Assembly (NCBI GenBank): GCA_944322755.1 | Contig: CALUPY010000018.1 | Location: forward strand, 1-52,297 | Reading direction: 5' to 3' | Origin: Candidatus Gastranaerophilales bacterium | Lineage (GTDB): Bacteria > Cyanobacteriota > Vampirovibrionia > Gastranaerophilales > Gastranaerophilaceae | DNA length: 52,297 bases | Part shown: piece after piece, positions 37,183 through 46,932 of the stretch | How positions within the stretch are numbered: position 1 is the stretch's first letter | How the letters are laid out: each line of letters starts with the position of its first letter | Translations under genes and position numbers: made by a program | The notes under the pieces: generated by a model | The model's input: only the letters and a program-made list of their open reading frames with translations | Told to the model about the DNA's origin: nothing | The model's database searches: none

Positions 37183-38721
37183 ATGAAAAAAAAGATAAGT
37201 TTGTTATTCATGAGTTTATTATTAAGTGCTCCTGCATTTGCCCAAAACGGTTTGTGGGTAAATGATTTAAGAACTTTATTTGATAAAAATCAGGCAATTA
37301 TTATGGCCGTGAACATCCGCACCTTCAATGCTCAGGACAAAAACGGAAATGAAATCATCGAGATAGAAAAAGGCGAAACTCCGGGAAATTTTGTCAATGC
37401 GGTACAAAGGCTGGACGGGCTTAAAAAACTCGGAATCAATACAATTCACCTTTTACCGGTGACACCGGTCGGTAAGGTAAAAGCAATAGGAACTGCCGGT
37501 TCTTTATATGCTATTTCGGGGTTTAATGAGTTGAATCCCCAGCTGGATGACAAAACAAATAACCTGACAGTAAAACAGGAAGCTGCAAATTTTGTGAAAG
37601 AATGCCACAAAAGAGGAATAAGAGTAATAATTGACCTCCCAAGCTGCGGCTCTTATGATATGTATCTAGCCAATCCGAATCTGTTTGAAACAGACTCGGC
37701 AAAACAGCCTCAGGTTCCGGCTGACTGGACAGATGTAAGAATGTTCAAGACACAAAATGCGGACGGGTCTTTGAATGAAGATGTCTATAATTTATACAAA
37801 CAGTTCGTTGATATGGCTCTGCAGCTGGACATAGACGGAATCAGAGCAGATGTTGCAACTTCAAAACCATATGCTTTCTGGGAAAGACTGATAAAATATA
37901 CCAGAGAAAAAAGTCCTCAGTTCCTGTTTTTAGCGGAAGCTTCTGAAAGCTGGACAGAGCCGGCAACAAAAACTGCACCGTTTACGCCTTATGACAAACT
38001 TCTGGAGGCAGGATTCGACGGATATTACGGAAGCTTTTTTAATTTCAAAGACTGGAAAACCTCAGATGAGTTTGAAAAACAGATGAACCTGGTTTCTTCT
38101 ATACAAAAACAGTACAATTATCAAAGAAGCGTTATTGGCAGTTTTTCAACGCACGATGAAATTAGTCCGATAGTATTAGGCGGTCCGCAGCTGACAAAAC
38201 AGATTATCTGGCTGCAAGCTACGCTGCCGGTAAATTCTTATTTTGTTGACGGTTTTCAGTCCGGAGATGCATACCTCTACAAATATGCTAACCAGAAAGC
38301 TTCAAAAACATATACAGATGATGACTACTATTATGTACATAAAGGAAAGATTGATATCTTTAATTTTTCTCGCCGCCCCGGAGGAAAAGATTCTCTGATT
38401 CAGGATGAATTTATAATTGCAAACTCTATTAAAGCACAGGCTACAGAGCTTCTGCAGAAAGGCACTTTGACCTTTTTGAACACAACAAATCCTGATGTTT
38501 TTGCATATATGGTTACTTATGATAAATCATCTATAATCGTTATTTTTAATAAAAATCTTCAAAGAAGCAATGCTGCTGACATAAAATGTAATGTAACAAA
38601 GAAAACGCTTATTACTCCGGTAAGGACACCTGCTGCACCTTCTGTGCAAAACGGTAAGCTGTCCGTAAATATACCGGCAGGAGAAATTATTGTTATGCTG
38701 GCAGACCTTTCTAAAAAATAG
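37183..38721 (+). CDS. Exported alpha-amylase-family (GH13) protein
   Basis: This 512-residue protein has a clear signal peptide (cleavage near AFA-QN, residue 20) and an alpha-amylase-type barrel: LKKLGINTIHLLPVTP, region II DGIRADVA (nucleophile candidate D223, with R221 retained), region III LAEAS (E252) and region IV STHDE. Region I is eroded: IIDLPSCGSYD lacks the usual NH pair. The C-terminal beta domain ends in a typical GH13 fold (VNIPAGEIIVMLA). The probable role is starch or oligosaccharide hydrolysis or transfer in the periplasm or outside. The ribosome site is GGGGGA. It is convergent with the M14 and solute-binding protein genes. Confidence 0.8.
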   Translation: MKKKISLLFMSLLLSAPAFAQNGLWVNDLRTLFDKNQAIIMAVNIRTFNAQDKNGNEIIEIEKGETPGNFVNAVQRLDGLKKLGINTIHLLPVTPVGKVKAIGTAGSLYAISGFNELNPQLDDKTNNLTVKQEAANFVKECHKRGIRVIIDLPSCGSYDMYLANPNLFETDSAKQPQVPADWTDVRMFKTQNADGSLNEDVYNLYKQFVDMALQLDIDGIRADVATSKPYAFWERLIKYTREKSPQFLFLAEASESWTEPATKTAPFTPYDKLLEAGFDGYYGSFFNFKDWKTSDEFEKQMNLVSSIQKQYNYQRSVIGSFSTHDEISPIVLGGPQLTKQIIWLQATLPVNSYFVDGFQSGDAYLYKYANQKASKTYTDDDYYYVHKGKIDIFNFSRRPGGKDSLIQDEFIIANSIKAQATELLQKGTLTFLNTTNPDVFAYMVTYDKSSIIVIFNKNLQRSNAADIKCNVTKKTLITPVRTPAAPSVQNGKLSVNIPAGEIIVMLADLSKK

Positions 38722-38723
38722 AA

Positions 38724-39389
38724 CTAAAATTCTGCTAAAAAGTTCATAACTTTTTCATAGAGACACCAGAGTTTTTCAGGTGTCTCTATTGGTAATACTG
38801 CATCTTCACTTTCTATCGTTGGTGCAAATTCAAGAGTAATAACGGGTATATGCCTTTCAATTCCGCAATATGTACCGAAACTGCCCGGAGTGGGATAGCC
38901 TATACTTTCTTCTGTTTTGTAACCTGTTATTTCGCTGATTTTTTCTGCTATATCTTGTGCCGGCCCGTCATAATTTACGATACGGTATGGTTCATGCAGC
39001 GTCAATATCAAATCAGGCCTGTAGTTTTCTATAATGTTAATTAAAAATTTTGTTTCAATCTCTCCAGCCGGACTTTCTCCTCCAAAGTACTTGTTTTTTT
39101 CAGACAGCTGCCAGTTTTTTGTTGGAAAATTTCTGTTTAAATCCACGCCGTTTGCATTTCCCCGTGTTCCTGCGAACAGTCCGTCCGGATTCAGACATGG
39201 TATAAAAAGCAGCCTGTTTTTTGTTTTTTTGATATTTTTCAGGTATTTTTCAATAAGGTATTTTCCGGAAGGCTCGTCTCCGTGAAAAACGCCGATTGTG
39301 AGAATTGTTTTGCCTGTTCCTCCTGCGTCCAGCAGGCTGATTTCATTACCATTGACGGTTTTTTGCTGTTCAAGAACTGTTTTAATCAT
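38724..39389 (-). CDS. M14-family zinc peptidase, MpaA-like murein peptide amidase
   Basis: M14 enzymes use a Zn ligated by two His and a Glu. The 221-residue protein shows H36xxE39 in GVFHGDE, NPDG, substrate-binding DLNRNFP (R86), H132 in LTLHEP and the catalytic Glu E187 in VITLEFAP. The compact size and GTRGNANGVDLNRNFP match MpaA-type gamma-D-Glu-diaminopimelate amidases that recycle murein peptides. No signal peptide, so cytoplasmic like MpaA. It overlaps the solute-binding protein gene by 4 bases, and could process peptides imported with that system. An inverted repeat (38760-38786) lies in its 3' end. Confidence 0.8.
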   Translation of the reverse strand: MIKTVLEQQKTVNGNEISLLDAGGTGKTILTIGVFHGDEPSGKYLIEKYLKNIKKTKNRLLFIPCLNPDGLFAGTRGNANGVDLNRNFPTKNWQLSEKNKYFGGESPAGEIETKFLINIIENYRPDLILTLHEPYRIVNYDGPAQDIAEKISEITGYKTEESIGYPTPGSFGTYCGIERHIPVITLEFAPTIESEDAVLPIETPEKLWCLYEKVMNFLAEF

Positions 39390-40606
39390 TTTTGCTCCAG
39401 TATTTTCCAGCTTTCTGCTGTTTTTTCCAGAGTTGTTTTTAAATCACGTTCGCCTAGCAAAATTTGCTGAACAGTTGTATTTAAAATAGTCAGAAATTCT
39501 TTTCTGTTTCTCTCAAACTGTATTTGTGATTCAAGGTTATTCAACTGGGAGGCACTTATTTTTCTTGCTTTTGAGATAACATCGTTGTCGTCAGCCTTTG
39601 TAAAATATGTATCGCTCAAAGCATCTTTGTTTACGGGAAGAATAGTAGTCAGTTTTGCAAGTTCAAGCTGGTTTTGCTTGTTTGTCAGAAAAAGGGCAAA
39701 TCTTAATGCACCGTCCTTATGCCGGGCTTTGACCGGTATAACGAGATTCATAATAGAAACATCGTACTTTCCTGTATCTCCGACCAGCTGATTTGATACG
39801 TCTGTATGTTTATACACCTGAGGTGCATTTTCTTTTACAATATTCAAAAAATTTGCACCTGATTGTATGAACACAAGCTGTCCTGACATATATTTTTCTA
39901 AAGCTTCCCTGTGTGTCTGGGTTATTGACTCTTTTGGAATCAGGTCTTTTTGATAAAGCATTTTGTAGTCAGAAAAAATTTTTTGACTTTTTTCAGAGGC
40001 AAGTGTTTCTGGCGTGTTAATATCGTATTTGTTCAAAATTTTTAGCATTGTGTCATTTTCCGCAACAGTTGGCATTGTTGCAAAAACATTGGTTTTTGCT
40101 TTTATTGCTGCAGCATCTCTGTTTAAATCGTCATATGTGACCGGTAATTTTTGAAGACCTGACTTTTTAAACAGTTCTTTGTTGTAAAAAGTAAGCGAAG
40201 ACGTTGCATAAAACGGTATAGCGTAGCATTTGCCCTGATATTTGAGATCATTTACAATTTCGCTGTTGAAAGCAGAAAGTTTTTCACAATCCAGAAATTC
40301 AAGAGCCTGTTTTTGTGCAAGCACGCTGGAAAAATCCGGTGTCAGGTTTACAAGGTCAGGCGGAGTATTGCTCAAAATAGACGCAAGCGTTCTTTTTTCG
40401 CCTTCTGAATATGGGACGTCTATCCATTTTATTTTGACATCCGGATTTTTTGCCTCAAATTCAGCAATGACTCCGTTCATATATTTGTCAAAAGTTCCCA
40501 TCTGTAATGTCCAGAAAACGACTTCATTTGAGGATTCAGATGGCTTTATAAAAAACAGTCCGCCTGAAAGTATAATTATTGCAGCAATTATTAAAAATTT
40601 TTTCAT
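39386..40606 (-). CDS. Extracellular solute-binding protein (family 1, sugar type), membrane-anchored
   Basis: Family 1 binding proteins capture sugars for ABC importers. The 406-residue protein has an N-terminal hydrophobic segment (residues 4-20) without a lipobox Cys, so it is either a cleaved or an uncleaved anchor. The body shows EVVFWTLQMGTFDKYMNGVIAEFEAKNPDVKIKW, PDLVNLTPDFSSVLAQK, YAIPFYATSSLTFYNKELFKKSGL, and later the usual cluster ending in helices. No permease or ATPase genes are in the window, so it would need a distant partner. It begins right at the stop of the exported unknown gene (AAATAAATG) and overlaps the M14 gene downstream. Confidence 0.85.
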   Translation of the reverse strand: MKKFLIIAAIIILSGGLFFIKPSESSNEVVFWTLQMGTFDKYMNGVIAEFEAKNPDVKIKWIDVPYSEGEKRTLASILSNTPPDLVNLTPDFSSVLAQKQALEFLDCEKLSAFNSEIVNDLKYQGKCYAIPFYATSSLTFYNKELFKKSGLQKLPVTYDDLNRDAAAIKAKTNVFATMPTVAENDTMLKILNKYDINTPETLASEKSQKIFSDYKMLYQKDLIPKESITQTHREALEKYMSGQLVFIQSGANFLNIVKENAPQVYKHTDVSNQLVGDTGKYDVSIMNLVIPVKARHKDGALRFALFLTNKQNQLELAKLTTILPVNKDALSDTYFTKADDNDVISKARKISASQLNNLESQIQFERNRKEFLTILNTTVQQILLGERDLKTTLEKTAESWKILEQK

Positions 40607-41185
40607 TTATTTATCCTTATACGGGAATAGTTTCACATCACTGTTCATAACGAACGTGACTTCTTCCCCGGCTTTAATGACAGTCGGTTTGCCAAAGTAG
40701 CGGATACTCGTAGGTACAAACTGCAGCACTCCTTTTTTCCATGTGCCAGGATAATGGGGCATCCTGGTGTAATATTGAACTTCTGCCAGGTCTCCGCCGA
40801 CTGTTGTTGTATTGTTCCAGTATAGATATGCATCGAGCTTATACTGTTTTTCAGTGGGTGTAATTACCTTAAACACTCTTATTTTCATTGCGGCATTAAT
40901 CCCTTCTACTGCTTCGGTTACGGATTCAATACGCGCCACATATATAGAGTTTTTGGGGATAATGTTAGATTCGCCCATAAAAACATCAACGGGGCTTATA
41001 AAATATTCCAAATCCCCTGCATGTACAGTAGATGTCGAAATTTCCCGCTGGCTGATTGCTTTTAAAAAAGTACCTTTTGCAAGCGAGGCAGGCTTGTAGC
41101 CTCTGAGCTGCGCCTCTGCAAAACACAGTCCGCTGCTAAATACAATAAGAAAAATAACAGTCAAAAATTTAATAATACACTTCAT
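40607..41185 (-). CDS. Exported protein of unknown function
   Basis: I do not recognise the family. The 192-residue protein has a signal peptide (hydrophobic residues 5-20, cleavage near CFA-EA). The mature part is beta-rich with KGTFLKAISQREIST, FISPVDVFMGESNIIPKNS and AGEEVTFVMNSDVKLF, resembling a secretin-like or outer-membrane-associated beta domain. First gene of a minus-strand unit with the solute-binding protein and the M14 peptidase, all closely packed. Function is unknown; an envelope location is likely. Confidence 0.7.
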   Translation of the reverse strand: MKCIIKFLTVIFLIVFSSGLCFAEAQLRGYKPASLAKGTFLKAISQREISTSTVHAGDLEYFISPVDVFMGESNIIPKNSIYVARIESVTEAVEGINAAMKIRVFKVITPTEKQYKLDAYLYWNNTTTVGGDLAEVQYYTRMPHYPGTWKKGVLQFVPTSIRYFGKPTVIKAGEEVTFVMNSDVKLFPYKDK

Positions 41186-41270
41186 TCTTTAATGATAATA
41201 AATTATCTGGATTTTTCAACCTGTTTTTACTAAAATTAAGGCATGTATTGTAGAAATGAGGATATGAATT

Positions 41271-42536
41271 ATGTTGGATATTAAACTTGTCAGAGAGAAT
41301 CCCGAAAAGATAAACGAACTTTTAAAAAGAAGAAATCCGGAACTGTCGGTTGATAAGGTTCTTGAAATCGATGTAGAAAGAAGAAAAGTCCAGACAGAAG
41401 CTGATGAACTTCGCGCACTCAGAAAATCAGAATCCCAAAAAATCGGCGAGCTCAAAAAACAAGGACAGGATACAACAAAAATTCAGGAAGAGGTACGAGA
41501 AATCGGAGACAAAATTAAAGTACTTGAGGAGAAAGAATCAGAACTCGACTCAAAACAGAGAGAACTTCTGCTTACTATCCCCAACATACCTGATGAAAAT
41601 ATTGCAATAGGAACAAGTGATGCGGACAATGTCGTCAAAAAATATGTCGGTGAACCGGCAAAACCGAATTTTGAACAAAAAGCACACTGGGATATAGTAA
41701 CAGAAAAAGATATTGTTGATTTTGAGCGTGGCGTCAAGATTTCACAGTCAAGATTTTATATTTACAAAAACAAAGGAGCAAGACTGGAAAGAGCTATAAT
41801 TAACTTTTTCTTAGACCTGCATACGACAAAACACGGATATGAGGAAATTCTTCCGCCGGTTCTTGTTAACTCTGCAGCTATGACAGGCACAGGTCAGCTT
41901 CCGAAATTTGCAGAAGATATGTACAAATGTGTTGATGAAGATTTGTATCTTATACCGACCGCGGAAGTTCCTGTGACAAATATTTACTGCAATGAAATCC
42001 TATCAGAAGATGATCTGCCCCGCTGCATGACGGCATATACTCCTTGTTTCAGAAGAGAAGCAGGTTCTGCCGGAAAAGATACAAGAGGGCTAATCAGAGT
42101 ACACCAGTTTAACAAAGTAGAGCTGGTTAAACTAACCACTCCTGAACAGGCATCGGAAGAACATGAAAAACTGACTCGGGACGCAGAAGAAGCTCTCGAA
42201 CTGCTCGGACTTCCTTTCAGACGAGTAGAACTCTGCACTGGTGACATAGGATTTTCTGCAAGAAAATGCTATGACCTTGAAGTCTGGATGCCGTCATACA
42301 ACAACTACAAAGAAATCTCAAGCTGCTCTGTGTTCGGTGATTTCCAAGCAAGAAGAGCAGGTTTAAAATACAGAAGCAAATCAACCGGAAAAGTTAATTA
42401 CTGTTATACAATGAACGGTTCCGGACTGGCAGTTGGCAGAACTTTTGCTGCAATAATTGAAAACTTCCAGCAGGAAGACGGTTCGGTAATCATACCGGAG
42501 GTTTTAAGACAGTACACAGGATTTGACAGATTGTAA
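41271..42536 (+). CDS. serS: Seryl-tRNA synthetase
   Basis: Class II synthetase that charges tRNA-Ser. The 421-residue protein has the N-terminal coiled-coil arm (about 28-105) that grips the tRNA long variable arm, motif 2 around [22 protein letters not shown], and motif 3 with GSGLAVGRT. Length is normal. It is followed after 2 bases by tmk, so the two are co-transcribed. It is divergent from the exported gene at 41185. Confidence 0.97.
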   Translation: MLDIKLVRENPEKINELLKRRNPELSVDKVLEIDVERRKVQTEADELRALRKSESQKIGELKKQGQDTTKIQEEVREIGDKIKVLEEKESELDSKQRELLLTIPNIPDENIAIGTSDADNVVKKYVGEPAKPNFEQKAHWDIVTEKDIVDFERGVKISQSRFYIYKNKGARLERAIINFFLDLHTTKHGYEEILPPVLVNSAAMTGTGQLPKFAEDMYKCVDEDLYLIPTAEVPVTNIYCNEILSEDDLPRCMTAYTPCFRREAGSAGKDTRGLIRVHQFNKVELVKLTTPEQASEEHEKLTRDAEEALELLGLPFRRVELCTGDIGFSARKCYDLEVWMPSYNNYKEISSCSVFGDFQARRAGLKYRSKSTGKVNYCYTMNGSGLAVGRTFAAIIENFQQEDGSVIIPEVLRQYTGFDRL

Positions 42537-42538
42537 TT

Positions 42539-43159
42539 ATGAATAAAAAAGGCTGTTTTATTACATTTGAGGGCGCTGACGGCTGTGGAAAGACTACCCA
42601 GTCAGAGCTTGTTCAGAAATATCTTGAAGAATTCGGCAGAAAAACTCTCTGGACTCGAGAACCCGGCGGTGCTGCGCTCGGCAAAGAATTAAGGAAGATA
42701 CTTTTGCATTATGACGGGTATGTTGCGCCGGAATGTGAAGCGTTTCTCTTTTTAGCGGACAGAGCACAGCATGTTGAAACGGTTATAAAGCCAGCTGTAA
42801 ACAATGGCATAATTGTACTTTGCGACCGTTATACTGATTCGACCGCAGCATATCAGGGATATGGAAAAGGCATTGACCTTACCCGCATAAATTATCTGAA
42901 TGACCTTGCGACAGGCAAATTTTATCCGGATTTAACTCTTGTTTTTGATGTTGACTCGGAGGTTGCCCAGAAAAGAGTCGGTGCAGAAAAAGACAGACTG
43001 GAATCTGAGGGTATGGAATTTCATAAAAAGGTCAGATACGGTTATCTTGAGCTTGCACAAATCTATCCGTACAGAATTAAGGTTATTAATGCGAATAATC
43101 CGATTGAGAAAGTATTTGAAGATACAAAAAAAGTTATTGATGAATTTTTGAATCATTAG
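42539..43159 (+). CDS. tmk: Thymidylate kinase
   Basis: Tmk phosphorylates dTMP to dTDP. The 206-residue protein has P-loop EGADGCGKTTQ (14-24), the DR motif TREPGG, and CDRYTDSTAAYQGYG with the conserved DRY and LID-region features. Downstream of serS with a 2-base gap. Convergent with the matrixin gene; no terminator is visible in the 40-base gap. Confidence 0.96.
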   Translation: MNKKGCFITFEGADGCGKTTQSELVQKYLEEFGRKTLWTREPGGAALGKELRKILLHYDGYVAPECEAFLFLADRAQHVETVIKPAVNNGIIVLCDRYTDSTAAYQGYGKGIDLTRINYLNDLATGKFYPDLTLVFDVDSEVAQKRVGAEKDRLESEGMEFHKKVRYGYLELAQIYPYRIKVINANNPIEKVFEDTKKVIDEFLNH

Positions 43160-43199
43160 AGATTTAAATAAACAGGACAAAAAGTAACAGTTTTTGTAT

Positions 43200-44468
43200 C
43201 TATTCTGCTTTTATTTCGGAAATTAGTGATTGAATTTCCGGATTGTTGCTGATAGATTGTGCCTGATGTGCATAGTTCAGTGCACCTTTTTTATCTCCTT
43301 TTTCCATATACAGGACAGCGAGATTATAATAAATTAAATATTTTTCCATATTGTTTTTAGAAACACTCATTCCTCTGTCAAGAGTCGTTTCAGCGCTGTC
43401 AAAATCTTCAATTCTTGCATACAAAACTGCTAAGTCAATATATCCGCTTACCTGAAAAGGCGCTTTTTTTATGTAGGTTTGCGCTTCTTCAATTTTCCTT
43501 TTTATTATATCTTTTTCAGACCCCAGCACAACCGGTGCATATATCTGTCCTTTTGTATCATAATTTGTTGAGTTTGTTATATCAGGCACCAATGTGTACA
43601 GAAGATACAAAGTATTCAAATCTGCCCGGCTAATTCCAGCTTCTATTCCTGTTGCAACTGTTGCCATATTTGACATGTACATAAGGTCATTAGCGTTCTG
43701 GCTGTGCCCCATAACGCCGAGAGCATGCGCTATTTCATGCAGAACAAAAGTGTACACTGCATCCTGGGGATAATATCGGGAATGCCTGTCTCTGTCGTGC
43801 ACAAATATTGTCATTTTTTTTAGTTTTCCGTTTTCTATAAGCGGTGTCGTAAAAGCCGGATTTCCCAAATGTCCCTGTTCTCCCCTGGCAGAAAGCCCCA
43901 ATGGGACAAATTTTACCTCAATGTCTGCATCTCCGTTTGTATATTCAAATTTGAAAAATCCGTCTGACATCCGCTGCCAAGTATCAAAAGCTGTTCTGGC
44001 TTTCATTTCATAATAAGATGGTACAGATACTTCCTGAGAAAAGCTCACGCTCAGCGGAAAAGAGTTTTTGTCCCAATGAATTACTTTTGCATCCATCGGT
44101 GCATTTTGTATATAATTTTCTCCGGATTTTTGAAGAGCAAAGTTTCGCCATTGAAAAATTTTTTCTTCTGCAAGTCTGTCTGCTTCATCATTTTGTTTTG
44201 ACTGTGTAAAATCAAAAATAGCCTTTTGTGTTGCATATGATGGCGGCAACCGCAAAAGAGCTTTTATATACGCTAGCCTTGCTTCTCTGTTTTCCGGTTC
44301 CAGATAAAGTGCGGTATCAGCAAGTTTCACAGCACCTTTGTAATTCTTTTTTTCTAAATTATTGACAGCAAGAGAGGTGAAAACTTCTGCACCGAAAAAC
44401 TTCATTCCGAGCAGGAAAATAAGTGCACATAAAAGCGGTATTATAAATCTTTTTCTGATTGTAGCCAT
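43200..44468 (-). CDS. Membrane-anchored TPR-matrixin metalloprotease
   Basis: The 422-residue protein has an N-terminal transmembrane segment (about 8-28), a TPR-like region (about 35-75), a central metzincin domain with HEIAHALGVMGHS (H244, H248, H255; the form with an extra residue before the third His, as in bacterial HExxHxxGxxGHS matrixins), then NDLMYMS as a Met-turn region, and C-terminal TPR repeats (about 345-420). It is therefore a predicted Zn protease facing the periplasm, tethered to the inner membrane and flanked by protein-interaction repeats. Downstream of the WecA-like gene by 21 bases. Substrate unknown. Confidence 0.85.
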   Translation of the reverse strand: MATIRKRFIIPLLCALIFLLGMKFFGAEVFTSLAVNNLEKKNYKGAVKLADTALYLEPENREARLAYIKALLRLPPSYATQKAIFDFTQSKQNDEADRLAEEKIFQWRNFALQKSGENYIQNAPMDAKVIHWDKNSFPLSVSFSQEVSVPSYYEMKARTAFDTWQRMSDGFFKFEYTNGDADIEVKFVPLGLSARGEQGHLGNPAFTTPLIENGKLKKMTIFVHDRDRHSRYYPQDAVYTFVLHEIAHALGVMGHSQNANDLMYMSNMATVATGIEAGISRADLNTLYLLYTLVPDITNSTNYDTKGQIYAPVVLGSEKDIIKRKIEEAQTYIKKAPFQVSGYIDLAVLYARIEDFDSAETTLDRGMSVSKNNMEKYLIYYNLAVLYMEKGDKKGALNYAHQAQSISNNPEIQSLISEIKAE

Positions 44469-44489
44469 GAGTATTTAATTCTATTTTTC

Positions 44490-45548
44490 TTATTCTTTTT
44501 CTCCGCGTTTTATCCTGCTGGATAGGAAACTTAAAAACAGCATAATTGCAGAAATGCCGATTGCATAAATAAAGTATTTTGTGACTGAAGAACTAACAAT
44601 AAAACTTGCTATTGCACCGGAAACGACAGCCACTGTAGCAAGAGTCAGAACCGTCTGATTCTGGGAAAATCCGGCATGTAGCAGTTTGTGATGAATATGC
44701 TCTGCGTCAGGCGTGAACGGAGATTTCCCTTTCATAATCCTTCTAAGTGACGAAAATGTAATATCCAGAATCGGAACAGAAAGGATGAATACAGGCACAA
44801 TCATTGTCAGCGCAGGTGTTTTCATCACTCCGGTAATGGAGAGTGTTGCCAGTAAGAAACCAGAAAACAAAGCACCGGAATCGCCCATAAATATTTTTGC
44901 CGGATGAAAATTGTAGGTCAAAAAAGAAAGCATAGAACCGGCAAGAATGAAAGCAATGAGTGCACTGATTGCGTTAGTCGGCGCGATAGTAACAGCTATG
45001 AGACCAAGCGTTACCGCGCTAATTGTAACAATAGAACCGGCAAGCCCGTCAACTCCGTCTATGAAGTTTAGTGCATTACTTACTCCGACAATCCACAGAA
45101 CAGTTATGATGTATGATGCAGCCGCATTGAGCTGAAACGGATCTCCAAACGGATTGTAAATCGCTGTGACACTGACTCCCAGGAGGAATACGATAGTTGC
45201 AATTGATATTTGTATAAGCAGTTTAAATTTTGCATTCAAACCGAAAACATCATCGACAAGCCCCAGTAAAAACATAAGAGAGCTGCCTAGGAGTATTCCC
45301 GAAAGGAGTTTTCCGTATGGATAGTAACTCAATACTACAAGCATTAGAAATGTCAGCATTGCGCTAAGCCAGATAGCAATACCTCCGAGACGTGAAATCG
45401 GTGCATGATGAATTTTTCTTTCATTTGGCTTATCCACAAGATTGTTGACTTTTGAAAAATAGATTACGAACGGAACAATAAACACGCCGAGCAGGTATGA
45501 AATTATTGCTCCGATTATTTGTGCGTCTGTGAGTTTAAAATCAAACAT
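44490..45548 (-). CDS. Undecaprenyl-phosphate sugar-1-phosphate transferase (WecA/TagO family)
   Basis: These polytopic enzymes start envelope polysaccharides by placing GlcNAc-1-P (or a related sugar) on undecaprenyl phosphate. The 352-residue protein has about ten transmembrane segments. Diagnostic cytoplasmic motifs are DKPNERKIHHAPISRLGGIA, DDVFGLNAKFK, NFIDGVDGLAG and HIHHKLLHAG. Sited between glyA and the matrixin gene on the same strand with 21-base gaps, so probably part of one transcript. The end product could be O-antigen, enterobacterial common antigen-like or a wall polymer; the nearby GT2 gene at 51143 may or may not be related. Confidence 0.9.
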   Translation of the reverse strand: MFDFKLTDAQIIGAIISYLLGVFIVPFVIYFSKVNNLVDKPNERKIHHAPISRLGGIAIWLSAMLTFLMLVVLSYYPYGKLLSGILLGSSLMFLLGLVDDVFGLNAKFKLLIQISIATIVFLLGVSVTAIYNPFGDPFQLNAAASYIITVLWIVGVSNALNFIDGVDGLAGSIVTISAVTLGLIAVTIAPTNAISALIAFILAGSMLSFLTYNFHPAKIFMGDSGALFSGFLLATLSITGVMKTPALTMIVPVFILSVPILDITFSSLRRIMKGKSPFTPDAEHIHHKLLHAGFSQNQTVLTLATVAVVSGAIASFIVSSSVTKYFIYAIGISAIMLFLSFLSSRIKRGEKE

Positions 45549-45569
45549 TTTTATTTCCTTTTTGGCTGG

Positions 45570-46820
45570 TTATGCTTTCATATCCGGATACAACGGGTAT
45601 TTTTTGCATAATTTCAAAGAGCGTTCTTTGAGGTTTTGAAGTGCAATTTCATTGTCTGAAGCTGTTACCGCAGAAGCAATGATTTTTCCGACTTCAACCA
45701 TATCATCTTCCTTAAAACCTCTTGTTGTGACAGCAGCAGCCCCTAGTCTTACACCGCTGGTAACAAACGGACTCTGCGGGTCGTTGGGTACAGTGTTTTT
45801 ATTTGCAGTGATACCTACTTTTTCAAGCACATTAGCAATATCTTTTCCTGTTTTATTGAATTTTCTCAAATCAAGAGTCATCAGGTGATTTTCAGTACCG
45901 TTGCCGACAATGTCCATACCTTCGTCCATAAGTGAATTCGCAAGAGCTTTTGCATTTTTTATAATTTGCGCTGCATATTCTTTGAATTCGGGTTGTAATG
46001 CTTCTTTCAGGGCTACAGCTTTACCTGCAATAATATGTTCAAGCGGGCCTCCCTGAATACCGGGGAAGACTGCTTTATCAATACCGAGAGCATGTTCATT
46101 GTCGCACATAATTATACCACCTCTGGGGCCTCTGAGGGTTTTGTGGGTTGTTGTTGTGACAAAATGAGCATAACCGGCAGGGGACGGGTGGACACCGCCA
46201 GCAACGAGGGCTGCAATATGAGCAATATCAGCCATAAGGTATGCACCGACTTTGTCTGCTATTTCTCTGAAACGTTTAAAATCAATAATTTTTGAGTAGT
46301 TGCTTGCGCCCGCGATAATTAATTTCGGCTTGTTTTCAATAGCAAGTCTTTCTACTTCATCGTAGTCGATACATCCTTCTTCATTCACTCCGTAACTGAC
46401 TATATTGTAAAAAAGACCTGAAAAGTTAACAGGTGAACCATGTGAGAGATGTCCTCCGTTGGATAAATCCATACCCAAAACAGTATCTCCATGCTCAAGA
46501 GCGTACATAAATACAGCCATATTCGCCTGTGCTCCGCTATGAGGCTGGACATTTGCGTGATCCATTTTGAATAGTTCACATGCCCTTTTTTGTGCAAGCT
46601 CTTCGATTACATCCACATTTTCACAGCCGTTGTAGAATCTTTTGTGCGGTTTGCCTTCTGCATATTTGTTGGTCAATACACTGCCGCAGGCTGCCATTAC
46701 AGCTTCTGATGTAAAGTTTTCGCTTGCGATAAGTTCTATGGTATTTTGCTGTCTTTCAAGTTCTTTTACGATATATTCAGCGACCTCGGGGTCTTCTTTT
46801 CTTATTTTATCAAGTTCCAT
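45570..46820 (-). CDS. glyA: Serine hydroxymethyltransferase
   Basis: GlyA interconverts serine and glycine while loading one-carbon units on tetrahydrofolate; PLP-dependent. I chose the ATG at 46820 because GGGAGAGAG lies just before it; an in-frame ATG at 46838 lies upstream of that site. The product is 416 residues, the usual length, beginning [17 protein letters not shown]. The PLP Lys lies in [14 protein letters not shown]. Other typical segments are [10 protein letters not shown] and [20 protein letters not shown]. It heads a minus-strand run with the WecA-like and matrixin genes. Confidence 0.97.
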   Translation of the reverse strand: MELDKIRKEDPEVAEYIVKELERQQNTIELIASENFTSEAVMAACGSVLTNKYAEGKPHKRFYNGCENVDVIEELAQKRACELFKMDHANVQPHSGAQANMAVFMYALEHGDTVLGMDLSNGGHLSHGSPVNFSGLFYNIVSYGVNEEGCIDYDEVERLAIENKPKLIIAGASNYSKIIDFKRFREIADKVGAYLMADIAHIAALVAGGVHPSPAGYAHFVTTTTHKTLRGPRGGIIMCDNEHALGIDKAVFPGIQGGPLEHIIAGKAVALKEALQPEFKEYAAQIIKNAKALANSLMDEGMDIVGNGTENHLMTLDLRKFNKTGKDIANVLEKVGITANKNTVPNDPQSPFVTSGVRLGAAAVTTRGFKEDDMVEVGKIIASAVTASDNEIALQNLKERSLKLCKKYPLYPDMKA

Positions 46821-46883
46821 TATCTCTCTCCCTATCATTGGCTATTAAAAAACAATTATATTTATATTACAACAAGAGAAAGG

Positions 46884-46919
46884 AAAATAAAAAAAGTTCA
46901 CATTTTGACACATGAAACT
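46884..46919 (-). terminator. Probable terminator after the GspE-like gene (minus strand)
   Basis: On the minus strand, the complement of 46896-46918 can fold as an imperfect hairpin (TTCATG with TGTGAA, including wobble pairs), followed by TTTTTTTATTTT. Confidence 0.45.
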
Positions 46920-46932
46920 GAATATTGGAGCG

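Noticed and set aside
38760-38786. Terminator for the GH13 gene (GAGACACC/GGTGTCTC)
   Set aside because: The repeat is perfect, but it lies inside the convergent M14 coding sequence and has no T-run; kept only as a remark.
45570-46838. Longer glyA start at 46838
   Set aside because: The purine-rich ribosome site lies between the two ATGs and serves the one at 46820.
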